A stretch of DNA of 64,000 nt from Leptobrachium leishanense. Its lineage: Eukaryota > Chordata > Amphibia > Anura > Megophryidae. Below, piece after piece: positions 32,732-44,423 of this stretch. The notes under the pieces were generated by a model. That model did not search any database. It had not been told where the DNA came from and saw only the letters and a program-made list of their open reading frames with translations. The translations under genes were made by a program, and so were the position numbers. The stretch spans positions 89,865,877 through 89,929,876 of the forward strand of contig CM019063.1 of NCBI GenBank assembly GCA_009667805.1, given 5' to 3'. Positions within the stretch are counted from its first letter, which is position 1. Every line of letters begins with the position of its first letter.

Positions 32732-33256
32732 CAGGGCTTGACAAAGCCAGGAGCCTGGTAGCCACTGGCTCCTAAATTTCCAGTTTATTCTACTCCAATC
32801 TAAAAGCATCTAGTTGGCTTCAATGTTTTCTTCCTGTCTCCTACATTTAATGTAAATATATCCAGCCCTGGTGTATGTATTTATATATGAGGTCTGCAGT
32901 GGGTAAACAGGGTGTCCAATGACAACAGAGCAAAGAAAATAAGTAAACAAAACAATATCACAATGTACAGATATTAACACAAATAAAATACACACACGCT
33001 CACACACTCTCACACTCTCTGATATTAGAAGCAATGGTATACACTTCTAGGCTCAAAAAATACCTAATAGCAAAGTGATAAATAAATAGAAGCAGCTAAA
33101 ATCATAATTTGGGTCAGTACAAACCAACTCCCAGATGCAGAGGCAAGGTTCCCAACGTTTCGGCGAGGATTCGCCCTTATCAAGGTATACCTTGATAAAG
33201 GCGAATCCTCGCTGAAACGTTGGCTTCTAGATTCAAAGCAAATTTGTCAAGCCTTG
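32732..33256. mobile_element. hAT-type element nested in the repeat
   Basis: Ends CAGGGCTTGACAAA and TTTGTCAAGCCTTG are inverted. Flanks TTCTAATG (32724-32731) and TCCTAATG (33257-33264) agree at 7 of 8 bases. It contains the inverted-arm hammerhead-like segment 33150-33226. A related right end, TTTGTCAAGCCCTG, occurs near 50976-50989. Confidence 0.75.
33150..33226. repeat. Inverted arms with GAAACG core inside the hAT element
   Basis: The arms meet at AGGTATACCT (33183-33192). On the plus strand TTGATAAAGGCGAATCCTCGC is followed by TGAAACGTTGG; the minus strand carries the mirror (CGAAACGTTGGG). The layout echoes the hammerhead-like motifs elsewhere but the first box is changed. Confidence 0.45.
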
Positions 33257-33888
33257 TCCTAATGTTAATGTTGCTGATATCTTACATGTGCTTTGATCTT
33301 CTCTTGTATGTTAAGAAAATATTTTACTCTGGATGCACCCAGGGACACATGTATATATTGTGATCTTTTTGTTTTGTAAACTGCCCCCCCCCCCCCGTTT
33401 CGATACAGCACTTGCTTCTCACTGTGGCTTTGGCCATAGAATGGAGTCTATGGGTCAGGCTGCCGACTCAAATCATTGTATTGTGCGGTATGTATTCAAA
33501 GGATACCACCTAGGGTAGATTAGAACTTTTAAGCTCCCTGTCATATTTCATTCAGCTGCAAGCTCTTATCGGGAATATCATGCAGAGCACAATAGTCCCA
33601 CTGCAGCCTTAACTAAACATTCCCTCCTCCACCTCATTAACTGTTAAATATTGTATAGGATAAAGCACAGCCACAAAGCAAAACTCACCATTTTTAGATT
33701 TTGGTAAATGTTGCATTGTGGGAAAATTACACAACGGAAACAAGACATCGAAACCTTTACTTTATTTTTCCTTTTTACATGCAATTCAAACAATGGATAA
33801 ACCAGCAGCGTGTGTTCTATAAAGTGGTTTTGTTTGCAATGCACAAGTAATCTAGTTACAGCTTATGTAAGTGGTAGTGTCCCTTTTA

Positions 33889-34739
33889 AGACACCTCACA
33901 GCATTTATTTTCCACCTAGAATATTTTCAGCATTTCAAAACATAAAAGCCTTTAAATAGTCCTCCCTCCGATCTGTCTGTCACTACACACTCGACCAATA
34001 TGTAAAATGCTCATTCTTTAATTGGGATCACATATCTGGAGTTAATATTTGTGTTTATGTCCATTATCGGTAACGCTCGAGTACTTGGCAGGAAACGTTT
34101 GTGGCTTTTGACATTGTCGGGATGTGGCTTTCGCCACAAGCTGTAGACGTAGACTTGTCTAAACCTTTTTTTGAGTCCTCGCCACCTGTTGTGGTAGATA
34201 TACATGTGTTTTTATGATTACATCTAGTGAAATATTGTGTGGAATGAGTCATTCTGACGTTCTAGTATACAAAAGCCAAAGTAGTAAAAGTAATGGAAAG
34301 TGGTAAATGGGCTTTTCCTGTCCAGAGAAAAAGAAAATTGTCATACAGTGACCATTACATACTGCAACAATGTAATAAATGTGATGAATGTAATGCAGAG
34401 TTCTGGCGTCCCAGAGGGCTGCTATATTACAGGTCTGTTGTGTGTGTTAATGCATGCTGCCGAATGTGTGGTCTAGTCATTCTCCCTGCTTAAAACCATC
34501 TTTTATTCTACTGCCACTTATCCTTTGGGCACACTCCACTTTGTCCCTCTGCTGTTACAAAAACACACCGTTGTGACAGTGGGTATTCATGGCACATCAA
34601 TGAATTTAATAATCCCTGCCTTAGACTGATAAATCGTGTTGAACAATGGCATTTAACAATGTATTTATACTGTTACAGTGGCTCTATGTTGTGCTTAGAT
34701 CTTTTTGATTCACACGGTTCTTCGTTCTTCTTTACGATC
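33889..34739. other. Intron 1, nothing recognised
   Basis: AT-rich non-coding sequence. No repeat ends, exon-like segment or structured motif was recognised before the 41-bp minisatellite. Confidence 0.45.
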
Positions 34740-36476
34740 AGACCTCTAGCCCTGACATGCCCTTCGGTCCCGTCAGACCTCTAGCTAGCCCTGACACATG
34801 CCCTTAGGTCCCGTCAGACATCTAGCTAGCCCTGACACATGCCCTTAGGTCCCGTCAGACCTCTGGCTAGCCCTGACACATGCCCTTAGGTCCCGTCAGA
34901 CCTCTAGCTAGCCCTGACACATGCCCTTAGGTTCCGTCAGACCTCTAGCTAGCCCTGACACATGCCCTTAGGACCCGACAGACCTCTAGCCCTGACACAT
35001 GCCCTTAGGTCCCGTCAGACCTCTAGCTAGCCCTGACACATGCCCTTAGGTCCCGTCAGACCTCTAGCTAGCCCTGACACATGCCCTTAGGTCCCGTCAG
35101 ACCTCTAGCTAGCCCTGACACATGCCCTTAGGTCCCGTCAGACCTCTAGCTAGCCCTGACACATGCCCTTAGGTCCCGTCAGACCTCTAGCTAGCCCTGA
35201 CACATGCCCTTAGGTCCCGTCAGACCTCTAGCTAGCCCTGACACATGCCCTTAGGTCCCGTCAGACCTCTAGCTAGCCCTGACACATGCCCTTAGGTCCC
35301 GTCAGACCTCTAGCTAGCCCTGACACATGCCCTTAGGACCCGTCAGACCTCTAGCCCTGACACATGCCCTTAGCACCCGTCAGACCTCTAGCTAGCCCTG
35401 ACACATGAGCTTAGCACCCGTCAGACCTCTAGCTAGCCCTGACACATGCCCTTAGCACCCGTCAGACCTCTAGCTAGCCCTGACACATGCCCTTAGGTCC
35501 CGTCAGACCTCTAGCTAGCCCTGACACATGCCCTTAGGTCCCGTCAGACCTCTAGCTAGCCCTGACACATGCCCTTAGGTCCCGTCAGACCTCTAGCTAG
35601 CCCTGACACATGCCCTTAGGTCCCGTCAGACCTCTAGCTAGCCCTGACACATGCCCTTAGGACCCGTCAGACCTCTAGCCCTGACACATGCCCTTAGCAC
35701 CCGTCAGACCTCTAGCTAGCCCTGACACATGAGCTTAGCACCCGTCAGACCTCTAGCTAGCCCTGACACATGCCTTAGCACCCGTCAGACCTCTAGCTAG
35801 CCCTGACACATGCCCTTAGGTCCCGTCAGACCTCTAGCTAGCCCTGACACATGCCCTTAGGTCCCGTCAGACCTCTAGCTAGCCCTGACACATGCCCTTA
35901 GGTCCCGTCAGACCTCTAGCTAGCCCTGACACATGCCCTTAGGTCCCGTCAGACCTCTAGCTAGCCCTGACACATGCCCTTAGGTCCCGTCAGACCTCTA
36001 GCTAGCCCTGACACATGCCCTTAGGTCCCGTCAGACCTCTAGCTAGCCCTGACACATGCCCTTAGGTCCCGTCAGACCTCTAGCTAGCCCTGACACATGC
36101 CCTTAGGTCCCGTCAGACCTCTAGCTAGCCCTGACACATGCCCTTAGGTCCCGTCAGACCTCTAGCTAGCCCTGACACATGCCCTTAGGACCCGTCAGAC
36201 CTCTAGCCCTGACACATGCCCTTAGCACCCGTCAGACCTCTAGCTAGCCCTGACACATGAGCTTAGCACCCGTCAGACCTCTAGCTAGCCCTGACACATG
36301 CCCTTAGCACCCGTCAGACCTCTAGCTAGCCCTGACACATGCCCTTAGGTCCCGTCAGACCTCTAGCTAGCCCTGACACATGCCCTTAGGTCCCGTCAGA
36401 CCTCTAGCTAGCCCTGACACATGCCCTTAGGTCCCGTCAGACCTCTAGCTAGCCCTGACACATGCCCTTAGGTCCC
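34740..36476. repeat. 41-bp minisatellite with higher-order structure
   Basis: About 42 units with core GTCAGACCTCTAGCTAGCCC then TGACACATGCCCTTAGGTCCC. Variants include a 37-bp unit lacking one CTAG, units ending TTAGCACCC, and a CATGAGCTTAG unit. The ordered block [37-bp unit, CATGAGC unit, TTAGCACCC unit] recurs at about 35342, 35666 and 36194, showing amplification of multi-unit blocks. No coding frame is plausible. Confidence 0.95.
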
Positions 36477-36849
36477 ATACTGGTGCTTGTTCTTGTGACG
36501 CTCTTTTCTTTTTAGCCATTAAACAGACGGTTCTTGAGTGCAGAGTCTATTGCATGTATTGTGCTTACCATATTTGTTTAGCTAATGGCAGAACGTGGAT
36601 CTAGAATTTTGTGCCTCTTTGATCTGTCTCTGTATCAATTAAACCAGGGCTAAGGCTGCAGTCAGATGAGCGCGTTTGGCACATACGTCTGACCGCACGG
36701 TTTGCTGTCTGTTGTAACTTTTTCAAAGTCAAAGAACAACACACAAATTAGAATACTATAAGCTCTACAATTTTAGAATTTCACCTCCTGGCTCCTAACG
36801 GTCAACCTTATTCTACACAAATCTAGTTTGGTTAAAAACCATAAAACTG

Positions 36850-37400
36850 TTGAATCAATACTACCACCAAAAAATAAAATGTCCTTATTGTGCTTATTTA
36901 GTGTTGCTGGTATGGCATGTATTTGGTTTTCTTTTGTATGTTAAGAAAATATTTTACTCCTATATATGTCACTGGGTGTATCCATTGTTTGATATTTGTG
37001 TTGCCCCCCCCCCCAAGTATTTTTCCAACACTTGCTCCTCACTGTGTGGTTTTGGCCATTTAAAATGGTGTCTATTGGTTGATCACTGACTCAAATCATT
37101 GTATTGTGTGGGATGTATTCAAAGGACCTCACCAGGGGTAGATTAGAAGTCTTTTTAAGCTCTCTGTTTTATCTCCTTCAGCTGCCATCTCTTGAGTAGC
37201 CTGAACATCTCAATACACTCCCTGCAGCCTTACACTCCAAGCCACACTCGGGAAAACCGCCAGGGAGGTTAAATAGTTTATATTAGATAAGCCACAGAAG
37301 TAAAGAAAAACCTTTGGTAAATGTTGCCTCATGGGAAAAATCAACAAAATGGTAGGGAGATAAAAAAAAACTTTTTATTTGCCCTCTTTTTTTACATGCA
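36850..37400. repeat. Copy of the TACCACC repeat family
   Basis: CTACCACCAAAAAATAAAATG, TATGTTAAGAAAATATTTTACTC, TTTGGCCAT and GGTAAATGTTGCC follow the order seen at 32692-33888. The right end is degraded. A C-homopolymer at about 37004 corresponds to one at about 33385 in the other copy. Confidence 0.6.
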
Positions 37401-38790
37401 ATTACTTCATTACTGAATACCGGAAGATAAAAATCCCTGGTTATCGGCAGTGTAGCAGACCAATACCGATAAAGGGAAAAATGCAGAATGTCGGGCCCGA
37501 TTATCGGTAGTACAAGTAATCAGCCGACCCCTATTGTACATATCTTGGTTCTAGAAATACATCTTAAAATAACATGTCTAAAATAGGGATGTAACTAGCA
37601 ATTTTTTTCCTAATCTGTTGGCAGATTATCTTTTTGATTAAGCCAGTTTTTTGCTTGCTTAAAAGGAACACTGTAAAAATTAACTCGTCCCTCCCTCCTC
37701 CCCTCTTATTACGCAATCTGTGTAGGGTATATATAACTTTTGTACGTACATATGCAAATTGTGCTTTTCACACAAGAAATGTGAGCGCCTGGTCAGTGTG
37801 ATGTATTTATGCTGCGTGTGCAACTCAAGCCCATGTCTGCTTCCGGTACGAACGTTGCTACAAGTATTCGGAGAGTCATGATGACGTCAGCACAGAAGCG
37901 GAGTGGGGGCGCGCTCCTTGCAGTGTGACCACTTTAATAAGATAAAGTTGATAGCAGCGGTGTAGAAATTTAAAAAAAAAAAAATCTACTTGTCCAATGG
38001 ACAGCCTGATCTACTTGTCCTGATGAGAAATAACATTGTCAGGGTTATTCAAAGAGAATCTCTTCAATTCGGTGTGATTTGGCGATCCCATTTCGGCGAC
38101 CCTGCGGTGTATTCAGCAAGTACCACCGAGCCGCCGTAATGCAGGAAAAAGTCACCGCAAAACCTGGCGAAGGGACACCGAAAACCCGCAAAAACATCTG
38201 GATTAACCCCGCCGTACACGCCCGAGAAACCTGAGCAGGAGCCGATCACAGCGCAGAGCAGCCGCCGGAAAAACACGACACCGCAGACGAATGGAGTGAA
38301 AAAAACAAAACCGTACGCTTGAATACCGTACGCTTTGAAAAGTGAAACGCTGTTTTCAAAGAAACTACTGAGCGGAAATGTCTCAAATTTACATATGAGG
38401 TCCAATGAATGATAATAAAAAGGGCTGTTACCGAAAAAAGTAAAGTAAAAAAAAAAGGAATCCCGAAAAATGATTAAAAGATCCTAAAAAATCTATAAAT
38501 AGACTTTTTACTGCAGAATATTATAATCAATGGTTTATTAGATATTGAATTAAAGCCTCGCATATTTTTAACATTGAAGCCTTTGGGATTCGCCTGAATA
38601 AATCTGCTCCATGAAGCCACCGAATGGCACGGCAATTCGGGAACTTTTCACTGCTGGTTTTTGTTCTCTGAATAGACGAAGCTATGGGGATTTCACTGCC
38701 CTCGAACAGGCACCGTATGTGCAGGCAATTCGCCAACATTTGGCGAATTGGCTGCTCTCTGGATGACCGAATGACCAAGAAAGGTAACCG

Positions 38791-39034
38791 AACTCTAATT
38801 TTAATACATCGACTCTGAGGCTCCTATTGCTTCTCTTTCTTGCTTTATTAAACATAGCAAGTGGCAACTAGCAAGAACTTTGGAAATATGAAGCATTTAT
38901 ATTGAAATAAAAGAGAAAACACATAATAACAGGTATAAATGGTATCTTCCGACACCCCTTCACTCTTTGGATCGGTCCTCCTTCCTGTCAGAGCCCATCA
39001 AACCCGGTGAACATCCCTCCTACTTCCTCTTTCT
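38791..39034. repeat. Left terminal repeat of the DIRS element
   Basis: The complement of 43034 onward: it shares GAGGAAGTAGGAGGGATG, CACCGGGTTTGATGGGCTC and CAAGTGGCAACTAGCAAG-type sequence with the right repeat. Its outer end has GACTCTGAGGCTCCTATTGC, which reappears in the internal complementary region. Confidence 0.85.
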
Positions 39035-39350
39035 ATGCTGCTCGGCGACTAGATAAGTACTAAAGAACTTTTCTCTGCATATTTTCCCCATAGTCATTAT
39101 ATATATATATATCTATATTGGGGCTATATTCATCTATATATTATTTATTTCGCGGGCACCCGGCTTTAACCGCGGGTCCGCGTTCGTTTTTACTTTAATT
39201 TTTCATCGAGTGATTTTTCTGACCGCAGCGTCCTCCCCTCTGCCTGGATTCACGAGACGCTGCACGCGCTCGCTGATCGGGTGGGCGGGACCTCTGCTAA
39301 GTCTGCACACAGGGGATTTTCCCAGCGCCGGAGCTCATCTTACCAGCGCC

Positions 39351-40254
39351 ATGCCACGAGGCAAAACCCCGCAGCGCCCAGCCTCCCCAGCGGAGGACTC
39401 TGAGCACTCTTCTGAGGACAGTCCGGGTGAGCAGCAACATAACCCTAATGCTCCCGTTCTGATCCAGGCACAGATGGCTCCTTCCCAACCTGCTACTCTT
39501 GACCCATATATGCAGGCATCTATTGATTCTGCAGTATTTAAAGCGGTGTCTGTCATGTCAGCGGATTTCACCCGCTCCCTTAAAGAGATGATGGCTGAGA
39601 ATCGCCACAATGATTATACACCGCCACTGGCGACTACTGATACGGGCGATTATACTCACCGCGGTGAGGCCCTCCGAGACCCCCCTGGCCACCACCACGG
39701 GGAAACAGTCAGTGAAACAGGCACGACACTCAACTGGAGGGGTTGGCATCCCCGCAAAAATGCCGGGACACGTGCACCCATCCCCTGCAACCCGTAAACG
39801 GGCTTCTGCACAAACGGTGTCAACGCACACCAAAAAGGCTAAAATTATGTCGGTTTCCAACCCTGACACCGCTGTGGTCCCTGCTCCGCTTCAGGACACT
39901 AACCTGGATTCGGACGCAGATACTAATAGCGATGCTTTAGATGTGTATGCCTCGGATGAGGATTTTACCGAGACCTCAGTGGAAGTGGATTCAAAAGCCC
40001 GACCGGGCATTATTTATGATCCATTGGGTAACCCACTTTTTTGTCCGGAGGACCTTTCCCATCCACGGTCCGCCGAATGGTCCCCACTGCCCCATGTGGA
40101 ACAATGGGTGGACGCACAGGCACGCAAAGCCTTAGATAAGGCTACTCGGAACCGCATGAAGGCGGAATCCCCTCGTCCCACCACGAGCGGGAAGACTTGT
40201 CTGACCCCTGACGTGGATAAAGCCTTTGTGGACTTCGTCACTCCTAAGGGATGA
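39351..40254 (+). pseudogene. DIRS Gag-like protein, truncated
   Basis: A frame starting MPRGKTPQRPASPAEDSEHS (39351) runs to 39797; a second phase (39760-40254) continues with KRASAQTVSTHTKKAK and a conserved DIRS-like stretch with YDPLGNPLFCPEDL, SHPRSAEWSPLPHVEQWV and KATRNR. The frame stops at TGA (40252) just as RT begins, and the usual Gag C-terminal part is absent. A deletion at about 40235-40260 and one frameshift near 39.75 kb are inferred. Its function in DIRS elements is presumed nucleic-acid binding or particle formation. Confidence 0.7.
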
Positions 40255-42030
40255 GGGGGAGGGAAGGACGTTAGTGGAGCGGGAGATTTCAGAACTGTAC
40301 CAAAAAAGAGCCATAGAACGGGTTCCACAGGGGACCTCAGGTTTTCTGAGCAACCTGTTCTTGGTTCCCAAGAAGGACGGAGGCGTCCGTCCAGTCATCA
40401 ACCTCAGAGAGTTGAATGGGACGGTGGTCTACCGACACTTCCAGATGGAGGGCATGCACATGCTCAAGGACCTCTTGAGACCCCACGATTGGTTGGCAAA
40501 GGTGGATCTCAAAGACGCATATTTGACCATCCCGATTGCCAGGGAATCGCGGGATTTTCTCCAGTTCCGCTGGGGTCCAGACCTCTGGAGATTTCGCTGC
40601 CTGCCTTTCGGCCTGTCTTCCGCCCCTTGGTGCTTTACCAAGGTACTGAAACCGGTCGTAGCATGGCTACGCACCAAAGGTGTCCGCCTCATTATATACC
40701 TGGACGATGTATTGCTAATGGCCTCATCGGAGAGTCTGCTACATCTCCAGGTACAATGGACGGTCGACATCTTTCAGTCTCTAGGATTCCTTGTGAACCA
40801 GGAGAAATCAATTCTTTCTCCATCTCAAACCCTGGAATTTCTGGGATTCAGAGTGGACAGTACCCTCATGTCTCTCAGCGTTCCCCTGCCCAAATGTCGA
40901 TCGATTTTACGCGAAGTCCGATCCCTTCTGGGGGCCCAGGCTCCATCATTAAGGGATCTGGCTCGCGTGATTGGCCTTTTGGCAGCGACAAGGCTGGCGG
41001 TGACACCAGCCCCCCTACACTATCGGCCCTCCAACGCCTGAAGGCCCTTTTTCTCAGGAAGGGTCTCCCCTACACTGCTCGGATCTGACTCTCGGGAGAG
41101 GCCAGACTAGATCTGGAATGGTGGACCAATCACCTCCACTCCTGCAACGGCAGGCCTATCCTGGTATCGCCCCCGACGATTACTATCGACTCCGACGCTT
41201 GTGGGTCAGGTTGGGGTGCTTATTGCGAAGGTTCCTCCACAGGAGGGCGCTGGTCCATTCAAGAACGTCACCTACACATGAACGGCTTGGAACTCTTGGC
41301 AGGACTTTTTGCACTCCAGAGTTTTCTCAAAGATCACACACATCGCTCAGTCCTCCTCCGGATGGACAACTTCCCGGCAGTCCGATACATCAACTCGCTG
41401 GGCGGTCCTCGCTCCCTACTTCTGACAACAATGGCTTCCCGCCTTTGGAAATGGTGTTTTCAGACAGGGATCGTAGTCCAGGTGCAGTTTATTCCGGGAA
41501 TCTCGAATCATTTCGCAGATTGGAACTCGAGACACACAGAAGACTCCGGGGATTGGCGGCTGAGTTTGTCAGTGTTTTCCGACGTGGCGGCCCTCTGGGG
41601 GCCGTTTCGCGCGGACTTGTTTGCCTGCCGTCTCAACGCCCATCTCCCGCTCTTCTACAGTTGGCGGCCAGACCCACTGGCCGAGGCAACGGACGCTTTC
41701 CTGCAGGATTGGTCCGGGGCTCGCCAGTACGCCTTCCCGCCATTTCAGTTGATCGCTCGCACGCTGCGACAGATCAGGACCCAGCAGGTCCAAGTGGTTT
41801 TGATCACCCCGTTCTGGCAGAACCAGCATTGGTTCCCGATTCTGTTGGAACTCCTAGTGGCTATTCCACGTTCTCTCCCGGATCTCCTGGTGGACTCATC
41901 CGGGCACCCTCACCCGCTACTATCCACAGGCCACAGTCTGTTGTTGGCCTCGCTGGTATCGGGACGCCCGGGGGATCCCTTCCAGGCCCCTTTTGAGCTT
42001 CGTATTGGACTTCCTTACGGGAATTTTTGA
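40226..42030 (+). pseudogene. DIRS reverse transcriptase-RNase H
   Basis: RT motifs: LFLVPKKDGGVRPVINLREL, LAKVDLKDAYLTIPI, CLPFGLSSAPWCFTKVLKP, and active site LIIYLDDVLLM. The phase changes near 41.02 kb and a TGA lies at about 41086. RNase H follows: DACGSGWGAYC, HMNGLELLAGLFAL, RMDNFPAVRYIN and NHFADWNSR. A long C-terminal region with FADLFACRLNAHLPLFYSW-like and WFPILLELL segments is typical of DIRS RT-RH. Despite the breaks, catalytic aspartates are kept. Confidence 0.92.
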
Positions 42031-42769
42031 TCAGGGTAAAGCTTATCGCACGCTTAATGTTTATAGATCTGCTCTTAGCCTATCACGTGGGTTTTCATGG
42101 GACACCTTTGGGTAAACACCCGTTGGTCTGTCGTCTACTTAAGGGTATCAGGGCTGACCGTCCCCCGTTGCCGCTTTATACGACAACTTTGGATGTGACC
42201 CTGTTATTGACCTTTATAGAGCAATGGCCCTCTAACCAGGTTCTGACCTTGCGTCAGCTTTCTGCTAAATTGTTAGCCCTTTTATGCTTGATATCTTGCA
42301 AACGGGTGGCTGATGTCAGGGCGTTGGATTTCAATGCGCATTCCTTCGTACCTGAGGGGGTACGCTTCGACATCTCCCGCCGTACTAAGACGGCCATTTC
42401 GTCTGCGTTTTATCCGGCTTTTCCTTTACGTCCGGCTTTATGTCCGGTCTTGTGTCTCCAGGGATACGAGTCCCGTACAGCTTCGCTCCGGGGTCCAGGG
42501 GTTTCTCCTCCATTTCCTTTAAATCTCCTTTCGCCCCGGTGGGTACGACTACGCTTGCGCGCTGGCTTCGCTGGCTTTTGGATTTAACAGGTGTTGATAC
42601 TTCTATGTTTGGCGCTCATTCAATTCGCAGTGCGGTGGCGTCTTCCGCGGTGTCGGCAGGTTGTCGGTTGGAGGACCTATTACGATCAGCTGACTGGTCC
42701 AGGGAGTCCACCTTCCGATCCTTTTATTTTAAGCCTGTTGTTCATTGGTCATCCGCAGTTGTGGGTTAG
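42027..42769 (+). pseudogene. DIRS tyrosine recombinase
   Basis: Two phases, 42027-42587 and 42440-42769, cover it. ISCKRVADVRALD holds the likely first catalytic Arg. FGAHSIRSAVASSAV gives the H-x-x-R motif, and STFRSFYFKPV the nucleophilic Tyr. The order R, HxxR, Y matches tyrosine recombinases, here used to integrate element DNA. A frameshift at about 42.5 kb separates the first part from the catalytic C-terminus. Confidence 0.85.
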
Positions 42770-42776
42770 CTTTGAA

Positions 42777-42868
42777 CAAGCAATAGGAGCCTCAGAGTCG
42801 ATGTATTAAAATTATAGAATTTAGCTAAGTTAGAATTTTAATAATAAGACTCTGAGGCGAGTATTGCC
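42777..42868. repeat. Internal complementary region of the DIRS element
   Basis: It begins CAAGCAATAGGAGCCTCAGAG (left-repeat end) and continues through TTAGCTAAGTTAGAATTTTA to AAGACTCTGAGGCGAGTATTGC (right-repeat end). Such a region, complementary to the outer ends of both terminal repeats, lets DIRS RNA be copied into circular DNA. It starts just after the recombinase stop. Confidence 0.88.
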
Positions 42869-43033
42869 CACCACTCCCACCGCTGTTGTGGTTTATTGTA
42901 TTACTGGGTCTGCGGATCCAATATCTTCCACTCTCACGTCTTCTTTTTTTCTCAGCCTCATAAAGGATTTCCTGGTATCCGGTGGATTGCCCTTTGGGTT
43001 CCCTACACGCCTACACTGATCACCTCGTACAGC

Positions 43034-43321
43034 AAAGAAAGAGGAAGTAGGAGGGATGTTCACCGGGTTTGATGGGCTCTGACAGGAAGGAGGACCGATC
43101 CAAAGAGTGAAGGGGTGTCGTAAGATACCATTTATACCTGTTATTACTGTTATTATGTGTTTTCTCTTTTATTTCAATATAAATGCTTCATATTTCCAAA
43201 GTTCTTGCTAGTTGCCACTTGCTGCTATGTTTAATAAAGCAAGAAAGAAGCAATACTCGCCTCAGTCTTATTATTAAAATTCTAACTTATCGTCATACTT
43301 AGCTAAATTCTATAATTTTCA
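43034..43321. repeat. Right terminal repeat of the DIRS element
   Basis: Inverted relative to 38791-39034, but its outer end is longer (CTCGCCTCAGTCTTATTATT then AAAATTCTAACTTATCG). The unequal ends are both represented in the internal complementary region, as in known DIRS elements. Confidence 0.85.
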
Positions 43322-43372
43322 GCGTTCAGTTACCTTTCGGCAGCCATTCAAATCTCTTTGAATAACCCCCTG

Positions 43373-43690
43373 TAGGTCTTTATTCTGAACCAAATAGAGA
43401 ATGAACACAATGTGATCAACAAACTCAGGTGAGCAGTTGGAATAAGGCCCCTTCTTATTGTATTACCAGTTTACTCTCACTCTTACAACCCACACAGTAC
43501 AGACCACAGTAATGTGCGGTGTGTATGAGCGTATCGCAGAGCTCCACAGCATTAAAACTCAATTATGCTGTTACTTTAATAAAGTATTTAATTTATCAAA
43601 ATACAGTATTAAAATTATAATGGTTAAATAAAATATTAAAAGTTTAATTTAAAATATTTTCAAAAATAAAGGAGTGCAGCGGCATTATTG
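43373..43690. repeat. Right part of the repeat first seen at 31167-31580
   Basis: TCTTTATTCTGAACCAAATAGAG, CAACCCACACAGTACAGACC, ATTAAAACTCAATTATG and AATAAAGTATTTAATTT align in order with 31250-31580. It continues from 37960-38039 across the nested insertion. Confidence 0.6.
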
Positions 43691-43868
43691 CCTTGTGATG
43701 TCATCGTGTGAACAATGAAATCTGCGGCCTGGGTGCAGTCACACAGTGAGGGCTGTGGCTGAAGCCCCTGTGCTATCCAGTGAGGATAAAACACTGGTGG
43801 TACAGCTCCTCCACACAGTAGCAGTACCCCAGGGTCAGTGCTGTACCTGTGCTACTCTTGTGAACTAA

Positions 43869-44421
43869 CAGGGTTATTCAAAGAGGTAGAATTTTGGTGC
43901 CCTCTCATTCCCCGCACTTTGGGGAGTCAAATTCCATGACCCTGCTGTGAATTCAGCATTCACAGCAGGGTCCCCAAAGTGCAGGGAAAAGCCGACGACC
44001 GCATTCTGCAAAGCCGCAGAAGAAAATCTGAGCAATCCAATAAACCGCGGAAAAAAAATTCCGACGATCCGCCGCAAAACTGCTGACTGCATCCAAAAAG
44101 AAGCCACAGAAGAACGGGGTAAAAAAAAACTCCGACATGAATATTTTTTTAGATTGAAAATTATGGGATTCGCCGGATTAAACCTGCTGATTGAAGCCAC
44201 TGAATATCTGATATTTCACTGACATTCGTTGCTGTTCGGTGTGCTCTGAAAATATCAACCGTTACTTCTCTTTGGGGGATTTCACTGCAGCCAAAGATCT
44301 CTGTATTTCGCTAGCAATTCACCAATGTTTGGCGAATGGCCAGCTTTTTGAATAGCTGACCACAAAATTGTACCGTACGGAGAAATTCACCGTTCGGTGC
44401 CAATTCGGCTATATAACCCTG
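43869..44421. mobile_element. Second copy of the CAGGGTTATTC family, TSD TAA
   Basis: Starts CAGGGTTATTCAAAGAGG and ends ATATAACCCTG, with TAA at 43866-43868 and 44422-44424. Shares CCGCAGAAG, GGATTCGCC and TTTCACTG segments with the 38-kb copy. A and T tracts break any coding frame. Confidence 0.7.
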
Positions 44422-44423
44422 TA

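Larger units (their letters stand above)
32692..33888. mobile_element. Repeat with AGGGACA-TACCACC ends, split by a hAT element
   Basis: The left end has GCTACCACCAAAAATTG and the right end GTTACAGCTTATGTAAGTGG then TAGTGTCCCTTT. Related copies lie at about 36850-37400 and, complete and short, 58198-58372 (AAGGGACAGTACCACC to GTGGTAGTGTCCCTTT). TTAAGAAAATATTTTACTC is shared by all. The paired ends suggest a MITE family. Confidence 0.6.
38791..43321 (+). mobile_element. DIRS-type tyrosine-recombinase retrotransposon
   Basis: Inverted terminal repeats (38791-39034 and 43034-43321), an internal complementary region (42777-42868), and Gag-like, RT-RNase H and tyrosine recombinase frames define a DIRS element. 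These elements integrate through a circular intermediate with a tyrosine recombinase and leave no target duplication, which agrees with the flanks here. Several frameshifts, one stop and an internal deletion make this copy inactive. Confidence 0.9.
38040..43372. mobile_element. Inverted-repeat element split by a DIRS retrotransposon
   Basis: Left end CAGGGTTATTCAAAGAG and right end CTCTTTGAATAACCCCCTG are inverted. The left part (38040-38790) matches 60981-61390 and 63010-63360 of another copy; the right part (43322-43372) matches that copy's end. The DIRS element sits where that copy has only a few bases. The element is itself inserted in the repeat represented by 37960-38039 and 43373-43690. 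No transposase was recognised; 3-bp flanks on other copies (TAA, ATT) suggest a PIF/Harbinger-like origin. Confidence 0.7.

Noticed and set aside
34740..36476. Possible CRISPR-like array
   Set aside because: Units are contiguous 41-bp repeats without unique spacers, in a vertebrate intron. It is a minisatellite.
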